This document shows positions 1-5,494 of a stretch of DNA of 5,494 nt, piece after piece; positions within the stretch are counted from its first letter, which is position 1; each line of letters starts with the position of its first letter. The notes under the pieces were generated by a model. It ran no database searches. It was given only the letters and a program-made list of their open reading frames with translations, and was not told the origin of the DNA. The DNA is taken from the NCBI GenBank assembly GCA_023389135.1, contig JAEWEX010000290.1, positions 1-5,494 of the forward strand, given 5' to 3'. Source of the DNA: Pseudomonadota bacterium. Lineage in GTDB: Bacteria; Pseudomonadota; Alphaproteobacteria; Rhizobiales; Methylopilaceae. The translations under genes were made by a program, and so were the position numbers.

Positions 1-822
1 GCCCCAGACCTTGCGCTTGGTGAGGTAGACCAGCCCGCCGAACAGGACCAGGAAGATCATGACGTTGAAGCCCATGCGCTTGCGCGCCTCCAGATGCGGC
101 TCGGCGGCCCACATCATGAAGGCGGTGACGTCCTTGGCGTACTGGTCCACGGTGGTCGGCGCGCCGTCGTCATACTCGATCTGGCCTTCGGCGACCGGCG
201 GCGCCATGGCGATCCAGTGGCCCGGGAAGTAGCGGTTGTAGTAGAGGCCGGGCCGCTCCTCGCCGTCGGGCGCGTCCTCGTAGCCGACCAGCAGCGCGCG
301 GATATAGTCCGGCCCCTGCTCGGTGTACTGGGTGACGATGTCCATCAGGAACAGCGGGAAGCCGCGCTCGTAGGTGCGCGCCTTGGCCAGCACCGAGAAG
401 TCCGGCGGATAGGCGCCGCCCATGGCCGCCCGGGCCGCCTGCTCGTTGGGGAAGGTCGAGGGGAACCGGTCCGACGGCCGGCCCGGCCGCTCGAAGCTCT
501 CGCCATTGGCGTCCGGGCCGTCGGTGATCTGGTACTCGGCGGCCAGCAGGCGGATCTGCTCCTCGGAAAATTCCGGCCCGCCCGGCTGGGACAGAGTGCG
601 GAACGCCACCAGCGACATGGCGTGGCACGCGGCGCAGACCTCGCGATAGACCTTGAAGCCGCGCTGGAGCTGGCCCCGGTCAAAAGTCCCGAACGGCCCG
701 GAGAAGGTCCACTCCGCGCGCGGCGGCTGCGGCGCGGGCTCCGCCGCCAGGGCCGGAGAGGCGGCGGCGACGGCGAGCGCGACGAGGGCGCCGCGGGCGG
801 CGGCGATGAGGCGATGCGGCAT
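1..822 (-). CDS. petC: Cytochrome c1 of the cytochrome bc1 complex (3' end cut by window edge)
   Basis: This is the membrane-anchored c-type cytochrome of the bc1 complex. It takes electrons from the Rieske centre and passes them to soluble or membrane cytochrome c on the periplasmic side. The frame opens at ATG 822-820 and stays open to position 1, giving 274 residues with no stop. Residues 1-27 form a Sec signal peptide (basic start, Ala/Leu/Val core, ALAA near the cleavage site). The heme c motif CAACH is at 63-67. YNRYFPGHWIAMAPP (195-209) is the family's second signature and supplies the probable axial ligand Met206. The AAEPHLEARKRMG stretch (239-251) leads into one C-terminal transmembrane helix (about 252-268) and a basic tail ending KRKVWG. 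Family members usually end a few residues after this, so little is missing. The only cysteines are the two heme-binding ones. It is the third gene of petABC, 31 nt after petB. GGAG lies 11 nt upstream of the ATG. Identity is certain; the exact end is not visible. Confidence 0.96.
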   Translation of the reverse strand, partial: MPHRLIAAARGALVALAVAAASPALAAEPAPQPPRAEWTFSGPFGTFDRGQLQRGFKVYREVCAACHAMSLVAFRTLSQPGGPEFSEEQIRLLAAEYQITDGPDANGESFERPGRPSDRFPSTFPNEQAARAAMGGAYPPDFSVLAKARTYERGFPLFLMDIVTQYTEQGPDYIRALLVGYEDAPDGEERPGLYYNRYFPGHWIAMAPPVAEGQIEYDDGAPTTVDQYAKDVTAFMMWAAEPHLEARKRMGFNVMIFLVLFGGLVYLTKRKVWG

Positions 823-853
823 GATCGGACGGTCTCCGACGGCGTTCACGGGT

Positions 854-2128
854 TCAGCCCCTGGTGTCCGGGGAGGCGGTGGCGCCGGCGGGCATGGCCG
901 ATCCGCCCTTCTTCTTCAGGACGGCGTCCGAGATCGAGGCCGGCAGCGGCTTGGGCGTCTCGAACAGCCCGAGAAGCGGCAGGATCACCAGGAAATGCAG
1001 GAAGTACCATGCCGTCAGGACGCGGGACATGATGACATACATGCCCTCCGCCGGCTTGGCGCCGAGCCAGCCCAGCCCGATGCACACCACCACCAGCACC
1101 CAGAAGAACTGCTTGTAGAGCGGCCGGTAGGTGGCCGAGCGCACCTTGGAGGTGTCGAGCCAGGGCAGGAAGAACAGCACCGCGATCGCCGCGAACATGG
1201 CGATGACGCCGCCGAGCTTGGACGGGATGGCGCGCAGGATCGCATAGAACGGCAGGAAGTACCATTCCGGCACGATGTGCGCCGGCGTCACCAGCGGGTT
1301 GGCCTTGATGTAGTTGTCGGCGTGGCCGAGGTAGTTCGGGATGTAGAACACGAACCACGCGAAGAAGATCATGAAGCACACCATCGCGAAGGTGTCCTTG
1401 ACCGTCGCGTAGGGCGTGAAGGGCACCATGTCGCCCTTGGTCTTGGGCTCGACGCCCGCAGGATTGTTCTGGCCCACATGGTGCAGGGCCCAGATATGCA
1501 GGACGACGACGCCCGCGATCATGAACGGCAGCAGGTAGTGCAGCGAGAAGAAGCGGTTCAGCGTCGGGTTGTCGACCGAGAACCCGCCCCACAGCCACGT
1601 CACCACGGCCTCGCCCACCAGCGGGATCGCCGAGAACAGGTTGGTGATGACGGTGGCGCCCCAGAACGACATCTGGCCCCACGGCAGCACGTAGCCCATG
1701 AAGGCGGTCGCCATCATCAGCAGGAAGATGATCACGCCGAGGATCCACAGCACCTCGCGCGGCGCCTTGTAGGAGCCGTAGTACAGCCCGCGGAAGATGT
1801 GGATGTAGACCGCGATGAAGAACATCGACGCGCCGTTGGCGTGCAGGTAGCGCATCAGCCAGCCGTAGTTCACGTCGCGCATGATGTGCTCGACGGAGTT
1901 GAAGGCCATCTCGGTATGCGGGGTGTAGTGCATCACCAGCACGATGCCGGTGACGATCTGCGCCACCAGCATGAATGTGAGGATGCCGCCGAACGTCCAG
2001 AAATAGTTCAGGTTCTTCGGCGTCGGGTAGGACACCGCGGTGGAGTGCACCAGGCTGATGATCGGCAGCCGGCTCTCCAGCCACCGCGTGAAGCCCGTCT
2101 TCGGCTGATAGGTCGAATGTCCGCTCAT
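854..2128 (-). CDS. petB: Cytochrome b, bc1 complex core subunit
   Basis: This integral membrane subunit of ubiquinol:cytochrome c oxidoreductase carries hemes bL and bH and both quinone sites (Qo and Qi) of the Q cycle. The product has 424 residues and eight predicted hydrophobic helices. The four heme-ligating histidines sit in two pairs with the family's 14-residue spacing: H96/H110 in helix B and H197/H211 in helix D. The Qo-site PEWY motif is at 287-290, with Glu288 as the expected proton-accepting residue. [10 protein letters not shown] (216-225) matches the Qi-side segment. The protein is a full-length b-type with both the N-terminal (heme) and C-terminal (quinone) halves, unlike the split b6/subunit IV form, and it is not fused to cytochrome c1. 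It lacks the roughly 18-residue insertion that Rhodobacter has just after ILRA (297-300). The tail after residue 400 is hydrophilic and low-complexity. A strong AAGGA (2135-2139) lies 6 nt before the ATG, supporting this start. Confidence 0.98.
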   Translation of the reverse strand: MSGHSTYQPKTGFTRWLESRLPIISLVHSTAVSYPTPKNLNYFWTFGGILTFMLVAQIVTGIVLVMHYTPHTEMAFNSVEHIMRDVNYGWLMRYLHANGASMFFIAVYIHIFRGLYYGSYKAPREVLWILGVIIFLLMMATAFMGYVLPWGQMSFWGATVITNLFSAIPLVGEAVVTWLWGGFSVDNPTLNRFFSLHYLLPFMIAGVVVLHIWALHHVGQNNPAGVEPKTKGDMVPFTPYATVKDTFAMVCFMIFFAWFVFYIPNYLGHADNYIKANPLVTPAHIVPEWYFLPFYAILRAIPSKLGGVIAMFAAIAVLFFLPWLDTSKVRSATYRPLYKQFFWVLVVVCIGLGWLGAKPAEGMYVIMSRVLTAWYFLHFLVILPLLGLFETPKPLPASISDAVLKKKGGSAMPAGATASPDTRG

Positions 2129-2154
2129 GGCGTGTCCTTAGGCTTTCGGGCGGA

Positions 2155-2718
2155 TCAGCCGATCCGGACGGTCGTTTCGCTGATGAACTCGAACGGCGGG
2201 ATGTGCAGGTTCTCCGGCGCGGGACCGCGGCGGATGCGTCCGGCCGTGTCGTAGTGCGAGCCGTGGCAGGGGCAGAACCAGCCGCCGAAGTCGCCCGACT
2301 GGCCGACCGGGACGCAGCCCAGATGCGTGCAGGTGCCGATCATGACGATCCACGGCTCGCGCTCCGGCGCGGCGCGGTTCTCGTCGGTGGCGGCGGCGTC
2401 GTCGCCGAGATTGGGGTTGCGGGCGTTGGCGTCCGGCAGGCTCCCGACCTCGACCGACTTTGCGGCCTCGATCTCCTCGGCGGAGCGATAGCGGATGAAC
2501 ACGGGCTTGCCGCGCCACTGCACCGTGATGCCCTGCCCCTCGGCCACCGAACTCACATCGACCTCGATGGAGGCCAGCGCCAGCGTCGAGGCGTCCGGGT
2601 TCATCTGGTCGACGAACGGCCAGGCCACGGCGGCGAGGCCGACCGCGCCGACGGCGCCCGTGGCGATGTAGAGGAAATCGCGGCGGGTGGGTTCTGGGGA
2701 GGTCGCGGTCGTCGCCAC
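2155..2718 (-). CDS. petA: Ubiquinol-cytochrome c reductase Rieske iron-sulfur subunit
   Basis: This is the [2Fe-2S] subunit of the bc1 complex. It oxidises ubiquinol at the Qo site and moves its head domain to reduce cytochrome c1. The product has 187 residues from the chosen GTG at 2718. A twin-arginine motif RRDFL is at 12-16, followed by an uncleaved-type membrane anchor (about 19-36) and a flexible hinge (DQMNPDAST). Cluster motifs are CTHLGC (130-135) and CPCHGSHYD (149-157): Cys130, His132, Cys149 and His152 are the expected ligands, and Cys135 and Cys151 the disulfide pair. GPAP (165-168) is the Pro loop that covers the cluster. Residues about 95-122 form a polar loop with ATDENR, resembling the insertion in Rhodobacter Rieske proteins. 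Another in-frame GTG lies at 2727 (190 residues). I prefer 2718 because AAGG (2727-2730) sits 8 nt upstream of it, while no clear site precedes 2727. It is the first gene of petABC, ending 26 nt before petB. Confidence 0.97.
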   Translation of the reverse strand: MATTATSPEPTRRDFLYIATGAVGAVGLAAVAWPFVDQMNPDASTLALASIEVDVSSVAEGQGITVQWRGKPVFIRYRSAEEIEAAKSVEVGSLPDANARNPNLGDDAAATDENRAAPEREPWIVMIGTCTHLGCVPVGQSGDFGGWFCPCHGSHYDTAGRIRRGPAPENLHIPPFEFISETTVRIG

Positions 2719-2723
2719 GGCGG

Positions 2724-2730
2724 TCACCTT
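2724..2730 (-). promoter_or_regulatory. Candidate ribosome binding site deciding the petA start
   Basis: On the minus strand AAGGTGA lies 5 nt before the GTG at 2718-2716. The same AAGG overlaps the alternative GTG at 2727-2725, so it cannot serve that codon. This favours the downstream GTG. The match to the anti-Shine-Dalgarno sequence is only moderate. Confidence 0.45.
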
Positions 2731-2769
2731 CGTCGCTTGTCGTTGCCGTCCGGGAGGGTCGGGCGATCA

Positions 2770-2795
2770 GCGAACAGGCCGTTCGCACGCCGAAC
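2770..2795. repeat. Three alternating CGAAC / GTTCG half-sites with 10-bp phasing
   Basis: On the plus strand CGAAC occurs at 2771-2775, its reverse complement GTTCG at 2781-2785, and CGAAC again at 2791-2795. All are exact copies and each pair is separated by exactly 5 bp, so the centres are one helical turn apart. The first pair extends to 6-bp arms (GCGAAC 2770-2775, GTTCGC 2781-2786). The array lies in the petA leader, 43-75 bp upstream of either GTG candidate. It could be a DNA operator for a dimeric regulator, or form two mutually exclusive small RNA hairpins in the petA transcript. The spacing does not fit the alphaproteobacterial LexA box (direct GTTC repeats 7 bp apart). Function is inferred only. 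Confidence 0.5.
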
Positions 2796-2816
2796 CCCCG
2801 CCCGGAGCGTTGCGGC

Positions 2817-2845
2817 GTTTTGGCACCGCGGGCCGGTCCTGTCCA
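2817..2845 (-). promoter_or_regulatory. petA: Weak candidate sigma-70-type promoter for petABC
   Basis: On the minus strand TGGACA (2840-2845; five of six bases match TTGACA) is followed after exactly 17 bp by CAAAAC (2817-2822; three of six match TATAAT). It points toward petA and would give a leader of roughly 90 nt that contains the CGAAC/GTTCG array. The -10 match is poor, which is common in GC-rich alphaproteobacteria but also easy to find by chance. Treat it as a candidate only. Confidence 0.27.
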
Positions 2846-2915
2846 GAGCGCCGCCCGCTGCCACGACACCATGTCGCACGACGCCGCGCGGCGGGGAATC
2901 GGGCATGATCGGCCG

Positions 2916-3374
2916 ATGCGTCTCGCGCTCTACCAGCCCGACATTCCGCAGAACGCCGGCACGCTGATGCGGCTCGGCGCCTGCCTCGGCGTGGCGGTGG
3001 ACCTGATCGGGCCGGCGGGCTTCCCGTCCACCGACAGCGCCTTCCGCCGCGCCGGCATGGACTACCTCGATGCGGTGGACCTCACGCGCCACGTCTCGTT
3101 CGACGCCTTCGACCTGCAAAGGCGCGCGCGGGCGCAGCGCCTGGTGCTGCTGACGACGCGCGCCACCACTCCCCACCACGCCGCGCGCTACCGCGCCGAC
3201 GACATCCTCATGGTGGGCCGCGAATCGGCAGGGGTGCCCGACCGCGTCCACGATGCGGCCGACGTCGCCGTGGTGGTTCCCATGCGGCCGGACCTGCGCT
3301 CCCTCAACGTGGCGGTGGCCGCGGCGATCGTGCTGGGCGAGGCTCTGAGGCAGACCGGAGGCTTCGCGGCATAG
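2916..3374 (+). CDS. trmL: tRNA (cytidine(34)-2'-O)-methyltransferase, TrmL/SPOUT family
   Basis: The predicted enzyme uses S-adenosylmethionine to methylate the ribose 2'-OH of the wobble nucleotide 34 in certain leucine tRNAs; it is cytoplasmic and dimeric in the characterised family. The product has 152 residues, close to the usual size of about 155. Family signatures run in order. The N-terminal [19 protein letters not shown] includes Asn13 and Arg19. The SAM-binding trefoil-knot segment [16 protein letters not shown] (98-113) has Gly101, Glu103 and Gly106. The C-terminal [20 protein letters not shown] (121-140) includes Ser129 and Asn131. The frame is open further upstream (ATG 2871, TTG 2820), but conserved sequence begins exactly at ATG 2916, as in relatives. 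No good Shine-Dalgarno precedes it: GGGGAA at 2893-2898 is 17 nt away. It is divergent from petA and 94 nt upstream of hemF on the same strand. Function is assigned by family resemblance. Confidence 0.93.
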   Translation: MRLALYQPDIPQNAGTLMRLGACLGVAVDLIGPAGFPSTDSAFRRAGMDYLDAVDLTRHVSFDAFDLQRRARAQRLVLLTTRATTPHHAARYRADDILMVGRESAGVPDRVHDAADVAVVVPMRPDLRSLNVAVAAAIVLGEALRQTGGFAA

Positions 3375-3455
3375 CCGGCCGCGCCGCCTGTGGACAATGC
3401 TAGACCGAATCGCGCTTTCCCGCGGGCCGGCTTCGTGCTGCCATCCGCGCCGCAC

Positions 3456-3461
3456 AGGAGA
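3456..3461 (+). promoter_or_regulatory. hemF: Ribosome binding site fixing the hemF start
   Basis: AGGAGA lies 7 nt before ATG 3469-3471. The frame remains open to an earlier ATG at 3397 that lacks any such site, so this element sets the start at 3469. Confidence 0.8.
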
Positions 3462-3468
3462 CCCCGAA

Positions 3469-4362
3469 ATGCCGTTGCCCGCCGACCTCGCCCAGCGCCA
3501 GTCCGCCGCACGATCCTGGTTCGAGGCGCTGCGCGACATGATCTGCGCCGCGCTGGAGGCCATCGAGGACGATGCGGCCAACGCGCCCGGCGCCGCCGGC
3601 CGCCCCGCCGGGCGTTTCGAGCGGACGCCGTGGCAGCGCACCGACCATTCCGGCCAGCCGGGCGGCGGCGGCGTCATGTCCATGATGAAGGGCCGTGTGT
3701 TTGAGAAGGTCGGCGTGCATGTCTCCACGGTTCACGGCGAGTTCGCGCCGGAGTTCCGCGCCCAGATCCCCGGCGCGGAGGACGATCCGCGGTTCTGGGC
3801 CTCGGGCATCTCGCTGATCGCCCATCCCTGGAACCCCAACGTGCCCGCAGTGCACATGAACACGCGCTTCGTCGCCACCACCAAGGCCTGGTTCGGCGGC
3901 GGCGCCGACCTCACGCCCGTGCTCGACCGGCGCAGGACGCAGGAGGATCCGGACACGGCCGACTTCCACGCCGCGCTGCAACGCGCCTGCGACGCCCACG
4001 CGGTGGCCGACTACCCCAAGCTCAAGGCCTGGTGCGAGGAGTATTTCCACCTCAAGCACCGCAACGAGCCGCGGGGCGTCGGCGGCATATTCTACGACTG
4101 GCTGGACAGCGGCGACCGCGACGCCGACTTCGCCTTCACCCAGGACGTCGGCCGCGCCTTCCTGGAGATCTATCCCGCGCTGGTGCGCCGCAACATGGCA
4201 ACCTCCTGGACGGATGCGGACCGCGAGGAGCAGCTGGTGCGCCGCGGCCGCTACGTGGAGTTCAACCTGCTCTATGACCGCGGCACGATCTTCGGGCTCA
4301 GGACCGGCGGCAACGTCGCCTCGATCCTGTCCTCCATGCCGCCGGTGGTGAAGTGGCCGTGA
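3469..4362 (+). CDS. hemF: Oxygen-dependent coproporphyrinogen III oxidase
   Basis: The enzyme uses O2 to decarboxylate two propionates of coproporphyrinogen III, giving protoporphyrinogen IX in aerobic heme synthesis; it is cytoplasmic. The product has 297 residues, against 299 in E. coli. Visible signatures include Ser115 and His119 in [10 protein letters not shown], and His129 in [10 protein letters not shown], which aligns with the catalytic E. coli His106. [10 protein letters not shown] is at 141-150. [18 protein letters not shown] (186-203) runs into VGGIFYDW and forms the family signature. [14 protein letters not shown] (259-272) and the [10 protein letters not shown] end complete the C-terminal domain. 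His119, His129, His167 and His197 correspond in order to the four E. coli metal-linked histidines (96, 106, 145, 175), with nearly identical spacing. The start at 3469 is set by AGGAGA; a longer frame from 3397 is unlikely because its extra residues are not family-like. It may be co-transcribed with trmL across 94 nt, in which I see no convincing promoter or terminator. It converges on the DM13 gene. Confidence 0.97.
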   Translation: MPLPADLAQRQSAARSWFEALRDMICAALEAIEDDAANAPGAAGRPAGRFERTPWQRTDHSGQPGGGGVMSMMKGRVFEKVGVHVSTVHGEFAPEFRAQIPGAEDDPRFWASGISLIAHPWNPNVPAVHMNTRFVATTKAWFGGGADLTPVLDRRRTQEDPDTADFHAALQRACDAHAVADYPKLKAWCEEYFHLKHRNEPRGVGGIFYDWLDSGDRDADFAFTQDVGRAFLEIYPALVRRNMATSWTDADREEQLVRRGRYVEFNLLYDRGTIFGLRTGGNVASILSSMPPVVKWP

Positions 4363-4375
4363 GGCGGATGCGTCA

Positions 4376-4879
4376 TCAAACGTCGAAGACCAGATCGGCG
4401 GGGGAGATCAGCACGTTGAAGTGCGCGCACCATATGACGACGCTCGGATACGCTTTCAGGTCGATCCCGGCGGGTATCGCGTAGCGCTGGCTGCCTTCGA
4501 ACGCACGCAGCCGGCCGAGATCGACGAACATCTGGTCCGCGACGTCCGAACTGCTGCGGATGGCGGCCCGTGGCACGAGGTAGACGTGGTAGGCGGGACC
4601 GGGCCCGACCTTGAAGTCGTCGCCCAGGAAGACCGAACCCTGCCGCACCTCCACCGAGCCCGAACCATGATGGATCGGGTCCGAGGGATTGGCGTGAATG
4701 AAGGTTCCGCGCGCCAGGACGGCCTCGCCTGCCTCTGCCTCCGTCAGCCGCTCGCTCGCCGCAGGCGGCGCGAACACGTACGGGAACAGGAAAAAGCCCA
4801 GTGCGACCCCGCCGGCCGCGCCCGTGACGGCGCCAAGCAGAAAGGCGACCAGCCACCGGCGAATTCCGCGTCCGAACAT
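4376..4879 (-). CDS. Membrane-anchored DM13-domain protein of unknown function
   Basis: The product has 167 residues from ATG 4879. Residues 1-8 are basic, 9-34 are a Gly/Ala/Leu/Phe-rich hydrophobic segment acting as a membrane anchor or signal-anchor, and the rest is probably periplasmic. A DM13 domain spans about 57-163. It shows RGTFIHANPSDPIHHGSGSV (57-76), the FLGDDFKVGPGPAYHVYLVP segment (84-103), the LGRLRAFEGSQRYAIPAGID segment (121-140), and SVVIWCAHFNVLISPADL (146-163) with the family's near-invariant cysteine, here Cys151, the only cysteine. DM13 domains, also found in animal Skeletor-type proteins, have been proposed to act in redox or electron transfer through this cysteine. That role is inference from the family and not shown for this protein. 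GGAGG lies 4 nt before the ATG; a GTG at 4906 would add nine residues and is less likely. The gene starts 40 nt after the cca-like stop and may share its transcript. It ends with tandem stops (TGA TGA, 4378-4373), 13 bp from hemF. Confidence 0.85.
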   Translation of the reverse strand: MFGRGIRRWLVAFLLGAVTGAAGGVALGFFLFPYVFAPPAASERLTEAEAGEAVLARGTFIHANPSDPIHHGSGSVEVRQGSVFLGDDFKVGPGPAYHVYLVPRAAIRSSSDVADQMFVDLGRLRAFEGSQRYAIPAGIDLKAYPSVVIWCAHFNVLISPADLVFDV

Positions 4880-4883
4880 GGTT

Positions 4884-4888
4884 CCTCC
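4884..4888 (-). promoter_or_regulatory. Ribosome binding site of the DM13 gene
   Basis: GGAGG on the minus strand lies 4 nt before ATG 4879-4877. It supports this start over the upstream in-frame GTG at 4906. Confidence 0.6.
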
Positions 4889-4919
4889 CGATCGCGTCCG
4901 CGCCACTGTCGCAGAGCGG

Positions 4920-4941
4920 TCAGGTCCGTGTCAGCACCTGA
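4920..4941 (-). repeat. Inverted repeat spanning the cca-like stop codon
   Basis: TCAGGT at 4920-4925 and ACCTGA at 4936-4941 are perfect 6-bp arms around a 10-nt spacer. The cca-like TGA stop (4922-4920) lies in one arm. In RNA this would be a short stem-loop. No T-tract follows, so it is not a standard intrinsic terminator. It may be chance or a weak processing or attenuation element before the DM13 gene. Confidence 0.3.
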
Positions 4942-5494
4942 TCCGCGAGACGTGAACGGTCAGCCTCGTCTTCGGGGAAGTCCGCGGCAATCCACGCTGT
5001 CTCAAGCCGCTTCAGCGCGACCCCGATCTCCGGTCCCGGCGCCATCCCGCGCGCGATCAGGTCGCTGCCCGACCAGGGCAGCACCGGCGGCGCCCACGCA
5101 TCGGCAAGACCGACAAGCTCGGCCCAGCGGACATCGCTCTTCGCGGCGCCGCTGCCGGCCCAGGCCAGCATGGCGCGGTCGCGAAACGCCTGCGCACCGA
5201 GCCGGTAGAGCGCGGCGCGGCGCTCCGTGGCGGCCAGACCCGGCGCCGGCGCCCCCTCCCCGGAGGCCATGGCGGCCAGACGATCACGCTCCGCATTGGC
5301 GAGCCGCAGACGTTCGGCCAGGCGGGCGGCGTCCTCGACGACCACCACGGACAGCGCGCCAAGCCGCAGCAGGGGGTCCGGCGCGTCTTCCAGCGCCGCC
5401 AGCCGCTCCAGCCGCGTCAGATGGGGAACGCCGGGCAGCACCGCCGCCAGCACGCCATGCTCCGCCATCAGCCGCAGCGATGCCGGCGCGGCCG
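4920..5494 (-). CDS. CCA tRNA nucleotidyltransferase / poly(A) polymerase family protein, C-terminal part (5' end cut by window edge)
   Basis: About 190 C-terminal residues are visible, and the frame is open through the right edge. The ATG at 5468 is internal: the codons before it read AAPASLRL and run straight into MAEHGVLAAVLPG, as in alphaproteobacterial relatives. Visible family-like segments are the RLERLAALE...DPLLRLGAL helices, AARLAERLRLANAERDRLAAMA, RRALYRLGAQAFRDRAMLAWA, and the C-terminal LPWSGSDLIARGMAPGPEIG followed by LKRLETAWIAADFPEDE. These belong to the helical RNA-binding body and tail. The nucleotidyltransferase head with its catalytic aspartates lies outside the window, so activity cannot be checked. 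Enzymes of this family add or repair the 3'-CCA of tRNA, or in some branches add poly(A) tails. The two cannot be separated from the tail alone; CCA addition is the likelier role in this class. The DM13 gene follows on the same strand after 40 nt. Confidence 0.85.
   Translation of the reverse strand, partial: AAPASLRLMAEHGVLAAVLPGVPHLTRLERLAALEDAPDPLLRLGALSVVVVEDAARLAERLRLANAERDRLAAMASGEGAPAPGLAATERRAALYRLGAQAFRDRAMLAWAGSGAAKSDVRWAELVGLADAWAPPVLPWSGSDLIARGMAPGPEIGVALKRLETAWIAADFPEDEADRSRLADQVLTRT

Noticed and set aside
94..1032. 312-codon plus-strand open frame opposite petC
   Set aside because: It is antisense to cytochrome c1, is Arg/Gly/Val rich and shows no motif. The real gene is the minus-strand frame from 822 through the left edge.
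653..2254. 533-codon open frame on the plus strand opposite petB and petC
   Set aside because: It is antisense to certain cytochrome genes. Its translation is rich in His, Arg, Asp and Glu with no recognisable domain, as expected from the complement of GC-rich membrane-protein codons.
2772..2795. LexA (SOS) box suggested by GTTC/GAAC words
   Set aside because: The alphaproteobacterial LexA site is a direct GTTC repeat with a 7-bp gap. Here same-orientation copies are 16 bp apart, and the 7-bp-spaced pair is inverted.
2138..2872. 244-codon minus-strand frame overlapping petA
   Set aside because: It is in a different frame from the clear Rieske protein, with Arg/Pro/Gly-rich shadow composition.
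3391..3410. Possible promoter for hemF around TGCTAGACC
   Set aside because: It resembles an extended -10 only loosely and has no acceptable -35 partner at proper spacing.
3366..3426. Terminator between trmL and hemF
   Set aside because: There are short GC-rich palindromes (for example CCCGCGGG at 3419-3426) but no stem-loop followed by a T-tract.
2724..3728. 334-codon minus-strand open frame across trmL and the hemF start
   Set aside because: It overlaps two well-supported plus-strand genes and the petA leader, and its translation resembles no family I recognise.
3400..4059. 219-codon minus-strand frame opposite hemF
   Set aside because: It is antisense to a full-length HemF with intact signatures and has no domain of its own.
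1..5494. Mobile element, prophage, CRISPR, toxin-antitoxin or defence system
   Set aside because: All coding space is taken by conserved housekeeping-type genes. I saw no transposase or integrase motifs, no spaced direct-repeat array, and no obvious composition break.

Overview
The window is a GC-rich stretch (about 70% G+C by eye) of ordinary chromosomal genes. Protein content and gene order point to an alphaproteobacterium: a three-gene petABC operon for the cytochrome bc1 complex, a Tat-dependent Rieske protein, and an oxygen-dependent HemF. The order within the class cannot be fixed from sequence alone. The Rieske protein carries a loop insertion like that of Rhodobacter, whereas cytochrome b lacks the Rhodobacter-type insertion.

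Layout. Positions 1-2718 on the minus strand hold petA (Rieske iron-sulfur protein), petB (cytochrome b) and petC (cytochrome c1). They are tightly spaced (gaps of 26 and 31 nt), and petC runs off the left edge only a few codons before its expected end. About 200 bp of divergent intergenic DNA (2719-2915) separates petA from two plus-strand genes: trmL (tRNA wobble-position 2'-O-methyltransferase, 2916-3374) and hemF (coproporphyrinogen III oxidase, 3469-4362). hemF converges, with only 13 bp between stops, on a minus-strand gene for a membrane-anchored DM13-domain protein (4376-4879). Upstream of that gene lies the 3' part of a CCA tRNA nucleotidyltransferase / poly(A) polymerase family gene, which is cut by the right edge.

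How the genes fit together. petABC builds the quinol:cytochrome c oxidoreductase of the aerobic respiratory chain, whose b and c1 subunits need heme. hemF performs the O2-dependent step from coproporphyrinogen III to protoporphyrinogen IX in heme synthesis. trmL and the cca-like gene act on tRNA. The DM13 protein is a probable periplasmic, single-cysteine redox or heme-related protein of unknown role.

No stretch above 300 bp lacks a gene. I see no mobile element, CRISPR array, tRNA or rRNA gene, and no sign of a novel multi-gene system. The most notable non-coding signal is a set of three alternating CGAAC/GTTCG half-sites spaced exactly 10 bp apart in the petA leader. The long open frames opposite petB, petA, petC and hemF look like GC-driven shadows.
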